Source: MAG-121220-bin8 sp964433845 (GTDB lineage: Bacteria; Bacteroidota; Bacteroidia; Flavobacteriales; Flavobacteriaceae). From it: a stretch of 38,996 bases of DNA. The DNA lies in contig CAYSTA010000012.1 in assembly GCA_964433845.1 (NCBI GenBank), positions 1 to 38,996 on the forward strand, given 5' to 3'. Below are positions 34,498 to 38,996 of this stretch, one piece after another; the first letter of the stretch is position 1; every line of letters starts with the position of its first letter. The notes beneath the pieces are model-generated. The model worked only from the letters and a program-made list of their open reading frames with translations. It ran no database searches and had not been told where the DNA came from. The position numbers were made by a program, and so were the translations under genes.

Positions 34498-36024
34498 TTA
34501 AAACTTAAATACAGCAGATAGTGTAGATACTGAATTATTCAAATCAATTTTGGCAAAGTCTGTTAAACCAGAATCAAACAACTGGTGATGTTTATTAGAT
34601 TCTAGCATTTTGTAAGAAAAACTAATTAATGTCTTCCCGAAATCATAACCCATTCCAAAAGAATATAATTTGGAATCATCTATAATTTTTGAGTGATTGT
34701 TTACACCAATAGAACCTGCATATGGACTCCCCATTTTTCCATAACCAGCTCTTAGACTTAACCTATCTATTTTAATTTCTGTACCGAGTCTAATATCAAT
34801 AGTATTTGTAAGCTGGTTCTCAATTTTTCTATTTGTATTTAAAAAATCTCTATTAGGTTTTGCTTTAATTTTAGAATAATCTCTACTAATAATATCTAGA
34901 CTTAATAATCCTAATTTTCCAAAAACAATTGCAGCACTAGTTGTTATTGATGAAGGGGTAGTCAATTTGTACTTTGGATAAGAATTAATTACTCTTGGAT
35001 CAATTTTATCCTGATAATTAATTCCATTCTTATCTACTGATTGCGTTTCTAAATATTGATAAGTTTCATCCCATAGATTATACCAAGTAGGTGATTGGTA
35101 TGAAAGACCTAATCTAAAAGAATTAAATTTTGCAATTGCCCCTAATTGAATAGATAGACCCTCTCCTTGTGTGACTAAATTATTTTCAAATGTGATACCA
35201 GTAATTGCAGAGTTTGTAGCAAAATTACTTTCCTGATGCCTTATATAATTATTGATATAAATTTCATGAGTATTTATGTTTAATCCGAAATAATAATTTT
35301 CTTTAAACTGGATAGCAAAATTTATATTGTATTTTGTATTAACTCCCTTACTTTCACTTATATATTGTTGATCTACTCCTTCACTATAATTTGCTAGTGA
35401 GTAAAAACTATTTGAATCTTTATCAAAATTAATAAGATAAGCTTGATATGCTAAAAAAGCTTGTTGCGCAGAATACCCATAATTCTCACCTAAATACTTA
35501 TAAACACCTGCTATACTTTCATTGTTACCAACACTTAAATCAGATGAATTAAATCCTAAAGAATTATTTAGAAAAAATTTATCAATTGAATTAGATTCAT
35601 TTCTTCCAACAACTTCAAAACTATTGTTAAATGAATTATTGGTCTGAGCATTAATTCCAAAAGAGATCTTATTAATATTTCCTCCACCAAAATTTTTTAA
35701 TAACCAAACACCACCTCCTTGATTAATAGAAAACTTATTATTATTAACTTTTTTTGAATTATTAAAAAAAAGAGATTTATTTGATTTTTTTTCTGTACCT
35801 AAAGTTAAAGCATATTCATTATCATTAAAGACAGAACTACTTGCAGGATTTATATTAATAGCTGAAAGGTCACCTCCTAAAGCACCAAAAGCTCCTCCCA
35901 TAGATTCAAATCTAGCTGTTCCATTAGGTTTATCTAATGAAATATTTAAAATCTCTTGTAAATTTTGAGATTTTATAGATAATGAGAAAAACACAAATAG
36001 AAATAGTACAGACTTTTGTAACAT
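34498..36024 (-). CDS. OmpP1/FadL-family outer-membrane beta-barrel protein
   Basis: A 508-aa protein with a signal peptide ending near SIKSQ (about 19) and alternating hydrophobic strands through to a C-terminal aromatic (FKF), as expected of a beta-barrel. The N-terminal NGTARFESMGGAFGALGGDL followed by SAININPA is the conserved plug region of the Bacteroidota branch often labelled hemin receptor or long-chain fatty-acid transporter. It probably lets a hydrophobic solute across the outer membrane; the ligand is unknown. It starts 9 nt after the Ser/Arg-rich lipoprotein gene, so the two are cotranscribed. Confidence 0.82.
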   Translation of the reverse strand: MLQKSVLFLFVFFSLSIKSQNLQEILNISLDKPNGTARFESMGGAFGALGGDLSAININPASSSVFNDNEYALTLGTEKKSNKSLFFNNSKKVNNNKFSINQGGGVWLLKNFGGGNINKISFGINAQTNNSFNNSFEVVGRNESNSIDKFFLNNSLGFNSSDLSVGNNESIAGVYKYLGENYGYSAQQAFLAYQAYLINFDKDSNSFYSLANYSEGVDQQYISESKGVNTKYNINFAIQFKENYYFGLNINTHEIYINNYIRHQESNFATNSAITGITFENNLVTQGEGLSIQLGAIAKFNSFRLGLSYQSPTWYNLWDETYQYLETQSVDKNGINYQDKIDPRVINSYPKYKLTTPSSITTSAAIVFGKLGLLSLDIISRDYSKIKAKPNRDFLNTNRKIENQLTNTIDIRLGTEIKIDRLSLRAGYGKMGSPYAGSIGVNNHSKIIDDSKLYSFGMGYDFGKTLISFSYKMLESNKHHQLFDSGLTDFAKIDLNNSVSTLSAVFKF

Positions 36025-36033
36025 TTTATTTTT

Positions 36034-37170
36034 TTATCTTGGACCTCTTGAGCTTCCTCCACTGCTGGATGATGGAGCACTTGGCCTTCCACCTCCAGAT
36101 GACCTACTACTTGAAGAAGAAGAGTATGAAGGTCTACTAGAGCTTGATGAACTTGAACTGGATCGAGAAACATCATAGGACCTACCTGATGAACCAGAAC
36201 TGGATCGAGAAACATTGTATGATCTTGATGATGAATTGCCATATTTACTAAGTTGAAAATCAGATGGTTTCCCGTTTGATGATCTTGTATAAGGTCTTGA
36301 ATCATTACCTTTTTTGACATTACTTCCACCATTACTTCCTCCTAAGTCATCACCATCTCTAGGAATTAGATAATTCCTATCAGATCTTGAATTTTTTAAT
36401 ACATAATACATCCTATTAATATTTCTAGTTTTATTCACTTCATTTTGAGAAGAACTATCGTCTGTATCATTTCTTCCAACATTATAATTTGAAATAGATC
36501 TTGAACCAATACTAGTAGAATAAGATGATGCATTGGCGCTTCCAGTTGAAGATGAGGAATTATTAGAATTAGTCCCTCTTCTTCCATTCATAAATGCAAT
36601 GTTGTTTTCGTTATATCTATTAAAATAAGGATCAAAATATCCACCGTATCCTGAATATCCACCGTAACCCCAAGGTCTAAACATGAAATGCCAATAATTA
36701 TATCTTTCATAAGGATAATAATGCCATGAATAGAAAGGGCTGTAAAAAGGGGAATAGAAATAATTATACCATGAATTCATATAATATGGTTGATAATAAT
36801 ATCCCCAATATGGCCTGAAAATATCGTTATATATGAAATTAATTGATGTAGGGTTATCACCCCAGGATCCATAACTATTTGTATAGGCTATGTTTGAACT
36901 ATTTGTTGTGTTTGAATATGAGTTTACATCAGTAATGATACTATCATTAACTTGATTGTTCAAACCATATTCCTGAGCTTTTTGATCAAAATAATTTTTA
37001 TAGTAAATTCCATTCTGATTAGTTTTTACTTGATTTTTAGTTCCATAAATTCCATCACTAGCTAAATATCCACCTGTGCTAAAAGACCCACAACTTAAAA
37101 AAGTCATGGAAAATAAAATAAAAGAAAAGAATTTTACTTTTTTAAGAATTTTATAATATAAATTTATCAT
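36034..37170 (-). CDS. Lipoprotein with aromatic-rich core and Ser/Arg-rich tail, function unknown
   Basis: A 378-aa lipoprotein (FLSC, Cys27). The middle (about 112-190) is crowded with Tyr, Trp, Phe and Pro, for example YWGYYYQPYYMNSWYNYFY, and then Gly-Tyr repeats. The last 90 residues are Ser/Arg/Gly-rich and contain a 14-residue repeat (S-Y-N/D-V-S-R-S-S-S). There is no enzyme motif. Such tails are probably disordered and basic and may bind cell-wall or surface polymers. It is followed at 9 nt by the FadL-like gene and diverges from proS; I have the impression this arrangement recurs in flavobacteria, but that needs checking. I do not recognise a named family. Confidence 0.7.
   Translation of the reverse strand: MINLYYKILKKVKFFSFILFSMTFLSCGSFSTGGYLASDGIYGTKNQVKTNQNGIYYKNYFDQKAQEYGLNNQVNDSIITDVNSYSNTTNSSNIAYTNSYGSWGDNPTSINFIYNDIFRPYWGYYYQPYYMNSWYNYFYSPFYSPFYSWHYYPYERYNYWHFMFRPWGYGGYSGYGGYFDPYFNRYNENNIAFMNGRRGTNSNNSSSSTGSANASSYSTSIGSRSISNYNVGRNDTDDSSSQNEVNKTRNINRMYYVLKNSRSDRNYLIPRDGDDLGGSNGGSNVKKGNDSRPYTRSSNGKPSDFQLSKYGNSSSRSYNVSRSSSGSSGRSYDVSRSSSSSSSSSRPSYSSSSSSRSSGGGRPSAPSSSSGGSSRGPR
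36155..36215. repeat. In-frame 42-nt tandem repeat in the Ser/Arg tail
   Basis: GAACTGGATCGAGAAACAT occurs at 36155-36173 and again at 36197-36215, a period of 42 nt or 14 codons. The flanking bases are also similar. It encodes the repeated V-S-R-S-S-S-G/S-S units of the lipoprotein and is a likely site for slippage or recombination in length. Confidence 0.75.
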
Positions 37171-37182
37171 GATATTATTTTG

Positions 37183-37212
37183 TTGTTAAAAAAATTAAAA
37201 TAGTTATTTTAG
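37183..37212 (+). promoter_or_regulatory. Possible proS promoter
   Basis: TTG at 37183-37185, 19 nt, then TATTTTAG at 37205-37212, one base off TAnnTTTG. It lies in the 84-bp divergent spacer between the lipoprotein gene and proS, about 40 nt before the proS ATG. Confidence 0.3.
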
Positions 37213-37254
37213 CATCTATACATAATTAAACAATTATTATGCCAAAAACAATTC

Positions 37255-38733
37255 ATGGGTAAAAAACTAACTAAAAGAGAAGAAGATTATTCAAAATGGT
37301 ATAATGAATTAGTTGTAAAAGCTGATCTTGCTGAAAACTCTTCTGTTAGAGGATGTATGGTTATTAAACCATATGGATACGCTATTTGGGAAAAAATGCA
37401 AAATCAGTTAGATCAAATGTTTAAAGATACTGGACACCAAAATGCCTATTTCCCCTTGTTTGTTCCAAAAAGTTTGTTTGAAGCTGAGGAAAAAAATGCA
37501 GAAGGTTTTGCTAAAGAATGTGCAATAGTGACTCATTATAGATTGAAAAATGACGTTAAGAATCCAGGAAAATTAATAGTAGATGAAAAAGCTAAATTGG
37601 AAGAAGAATTAATTGTTCGTCCTACAAGTGAAGCTGTAATATGGAACACTTATAAAAATTGGATTCAATCTTATAGAGATTTACCTATTTTAATTAATCA
37701 GTGGGCTAATGTAGTTAGGTGGGAAATGAGAACACGTCTTTTTCTAAGAACTGCAGAGTTTCTTTGGCAAGAAGGACATACAGCTCATGAAACTAAGAAA
37801 GAAGCCATTGATGAAGCAATATTAATTAATGATATTTACGCTGAGTTTGCTGAGAATCATATGGGAATTCCAGTTATTAAAGGATTAAAGTCTGATAGTG
37901 AAAAATTTGCAGGTGCTGAAGAAACTTATTGTATAGAAGCATTGATGCAGGATGGAAAATCACTTCAAGCAGGAACATCTCACTTTTTAGGTCAAAATTT
38001 TGCTAAAGCTTTTGATGTTAAATTTGCTAGCAAGAATGGTGATTTAGATTATGTGTGGGCAACCTCTTGGGGAGTTTCCACAAGGTTAATGGGTGCTTTA
38101 GTAATGACGCATAGTGATGATAATGGGCTTGTTCTTCCACCTAAATTAGCACCTATTCAAGTTGTAATAATTCCAATATATAAATCAAAAGAAGAATTTA
38201 ATGCTGTTGAATCTTACATTGAACCAATAATTGAAAAATTAAAATCTAAAGGAATAAGTTTTTTGTTTGATAAAAGGGACACCTATAAACCAGGTTTCAA
38301 ATTCAATGAACATGAGATAAAAGGAGTTCCTATAAGAATTGTAGCAGGACCAAAAGATATAGAAAATTCTAGTTTGGAAATTTTTAGAAGAGATAAAATG
38401 GAAAAGGAAACAATTAATTTTGATGATGTTTTTTCTAGGATAGATTTTCTAATTACGGATATTCAAAATAATTTATTTGAAAAAGCAAAGAGTTTTAAAA
38501 ATGCAAATATTAGAAATGCAAATACATATGACGAATTTAAAGATTTAATTAAAAATAAAGGAGGCTTTGTGTCTGCTCATTGGGATGGTACTAGGGAGAC
38601 AGAGGAAATAATTAAAAAAGAAACAAAGGCTACAATTAGATGTATTCCAATAGAAGGAGTTAAAGAAAAAGGTAATTGCATATACTCAAAAAACCCTTCT
38701 GAACAGAGAGTTTTATTCGCCAGAGCATATTAA
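37255..38733 (+). CDS. proS: Prolyl-tRNA synthetase, short (eukaryote/archaeal-like) type
   Basis: A 492-aa class II synthetase. VRPTSEAVIW (121-130) and RWEMRTRLFLRTAEFLWQEG (155-174) contain motif 2 and the proline/ATP site. WGVSTRLMGALVMTHSDD holds motif 3. There is no editing insert between motifs 2 and 3; instead a C-terminal extension follows the anticodon domain, as in the ProS of Bacteroidota and archaea. The end is IYSKNPSEQRVLFARAY, the usual C-terminal Tyr. ATG 37255 is the start; an upstream ATG at 37239 is out of frame and opens only seven codons. Confidence 0.95.
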   Translation: MGKKLTKREEDYSKWYNELVVKADLAENSSVRGCMVIKPYGYAIWEKMQNQLDQMFKDTGHQNAYFPLFVPKSLFEAEEKNAEGFAKECAIVTHYRLKNDVKNPGKLIVDEKAKLEEELIVRPTSEAVIWNTYKNWIQSYRDLPILINQWANVVRWEMRTRLFLRTAEFLWQEGHTAHETKKEAIDEAILINDIYAEFAENHMGIPVIKGLKSDSEKFAGAEETYCIEALMQDGKSLQAGTSHFLGQNFAKAFDVKFASKNGDLDYVWATSWGVSTRLMGALVMTHSDDNGLVLPPKLAPIQVVIIPIYKSKEEFNAVESYIEPIIEKLKSKGISFLFDKRDTYKPGFKFNEHEIKGVPIRIVAGPKDIENSSLEIFRRDKMEKETINFDDVFSRIDFLITDIQNNLFEKAKSFKNANIRNANTYDEFKDLIKNKGGFVSAHWDGTRETEEIIKKETKATIRCIPIEGVKEKGNCIYSKNPSEQRVLFARAY

Positions 38734-38764
38734 TTTCAACTTAAACAAAAGGATCATTATTATG

Positions 38765-38795
38765 TTGCAAGTTTGTGACCTTTGAATTACATTTG
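38765..38795 (+). promoter_or_regulatory. tRNA-Glu promoter
   Basis: TTG at 38765-38767, a 20-nt spacer, then TACATTTG at 38788-38795, an exact TAnnTTTG. The mature tRNA starts 17 nt later, leaving a short 5' leader for RNase P. Confidence 0.6.
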
Positions 38796-38811
38796 CAATC
38801 GTTTGAAATTT

Positions 38812-38883
38812 GGCCCGTTCGTCTATCGGCTAGGACGCCAGGTTTTCATCCTGGTAAGAGGGGTTCGATTCCCCTACGGGCTA
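38812..38883 (+). tRNA. tRNA-Glu (anticodon TTC)
   Basis: A full cloverleaf: acceptor GGCCCGT with ACGGGCT, D arm around GTCTATCGGCTAGGAC, anticodon stem CCAGG/CCTGG with loop TTTTCAT (anticodon TTC), and T arm GGGGTTCGATTCCCC. Discriminator is A at 38883. CCA is not encoded; CTA follows. Confidence 0.96.
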
Positions 38884-38889
38884 CTAAAA

Positions 38890-38926
38890 TCCTTGTAAGT
38901 CGCTGATTTACAGGGGTTTTGTTTTT
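38890..38926 (+). terminator. tRNA-Glu terminator hairpin
   Basis: CCTTGTAA (38891-38898) pairs with TTACAGGG (38908-38915) across a 9-base loop, followed by TTTTGTTTTTAT. Arms and loop nearly match the ssrA terminator. The rest of the window (38927-38996) shows only a small direct repeat, GTTGAATGAAT at 38930 and 38942, and no gene I can support. Confidence 0.75.
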
Positions 38927-38996
38927 ATAGTTGAATGAATCGTTGAATGAATGTTAATAATTAGCTAGAAAAAGAAGAAGATATGCCTATGGTTTA

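Noticed and set aside
35973..36332. 119-codon open frame on the minus strand inside the Ser/Arg lipoprotein gene
   Set aside because: It is a frame-shifted reading of the repetitive tail (His/Gln/Val-rich) and crosses into the next gene; the lipoprotein frame has the signal peptide and continuity.
1..38996. CRISPR arrays, insertion sequences, integrases, SusC/SusD pairs, toxin-antitoxin or phage-defence genes
   Set aside because: None was found on reading both strands; all long frames are explained by the listed genes or their shadows.

Overview
The window looks like a chromosomal segment from a marine-type flavobacterium (Bacteroidota). The DNA is very AT-rich, Arg is mostly written AGA, many exported proteins carry an S-C lipobox near residue 16-18, and there are good matches to the Bacteroidota promoter (TTG, about 20 nt, TAnnTTTG). 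SecD and SecF are fused, ProS is the short eukaryote/archaeal-like type, KdsA has the metal-binding Cys, and the tmRNA tag is GENNYALAA. Species cannot be named from this alone.

Left part, 1-21144: an accessory catabolic region. It starts with the tail of an azurin-like cupredoxin. Then come a GH18 lipoprotein, an isovaleryl-CoA-dehydrogenase-like enzyme, a GH29 fucosidase lipoprotein, a fusion of an APH-type kinase with a class III PLP enzyme, a two-domain DUF1080 protein, and a second GH29 fucosidase. A same-strand run follows (9249-18645): mannonate dehydratase, TRAP transporter DctP-DctQ-DctM, an SDR (probable fructuronate reductase), an exported Gfo/Idh/MocA oxidoreductase, an S1 sulfatase lipoprotein and an atypical D-aminoacylase-family lipoprotein. 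Together they suggest that a sulfated, fucose- and uronate-containing glycan is trimmed in the periplasm, and that the uronate monomers enter by TRAP and go through mannonate to 2-keto-3-deoxygluconate. No SusC/SusD pair and no transcription factor is present. The run ends in a truncated signal-peptide start facing an 814-aa unclassified glycosidase-like lipoprotein on the minus strand. That gene has foreign-looking Arg codon use.

Junction, 21145-21667: ssrA (tmRNA) on the minus strand with its terminator. Everything left of the tmRNA 3' end is accessory and everything right of it is core, which is a classic island-boundary layout. No integrase lies in the window.

Right part, 21668-38996: housekeeping genes. 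These are kdsA and ftsE (minus); asnB, gyrB, mdh and secDF (plus); a tight minus-strand cluster folE-cysS-yidD-lgt; an OmpP1/FadL-like outer-membrane protein preceded by an aromatic- and Ser/Arg-rich lipoprotein; proS; and tRNA-Glu(TTC).

The most interesting items are the D-aminoacylase homologue that has lost its HxH and Cys metal ligands, the kinase/phospho-lyase fusion, the unclassified glycosidase at an apparent insertion breakpoint beside ssrA, and a hairpin with a conserved loop found after ssrA, after tRNA-Glu and, degraded, after the fusion gene.
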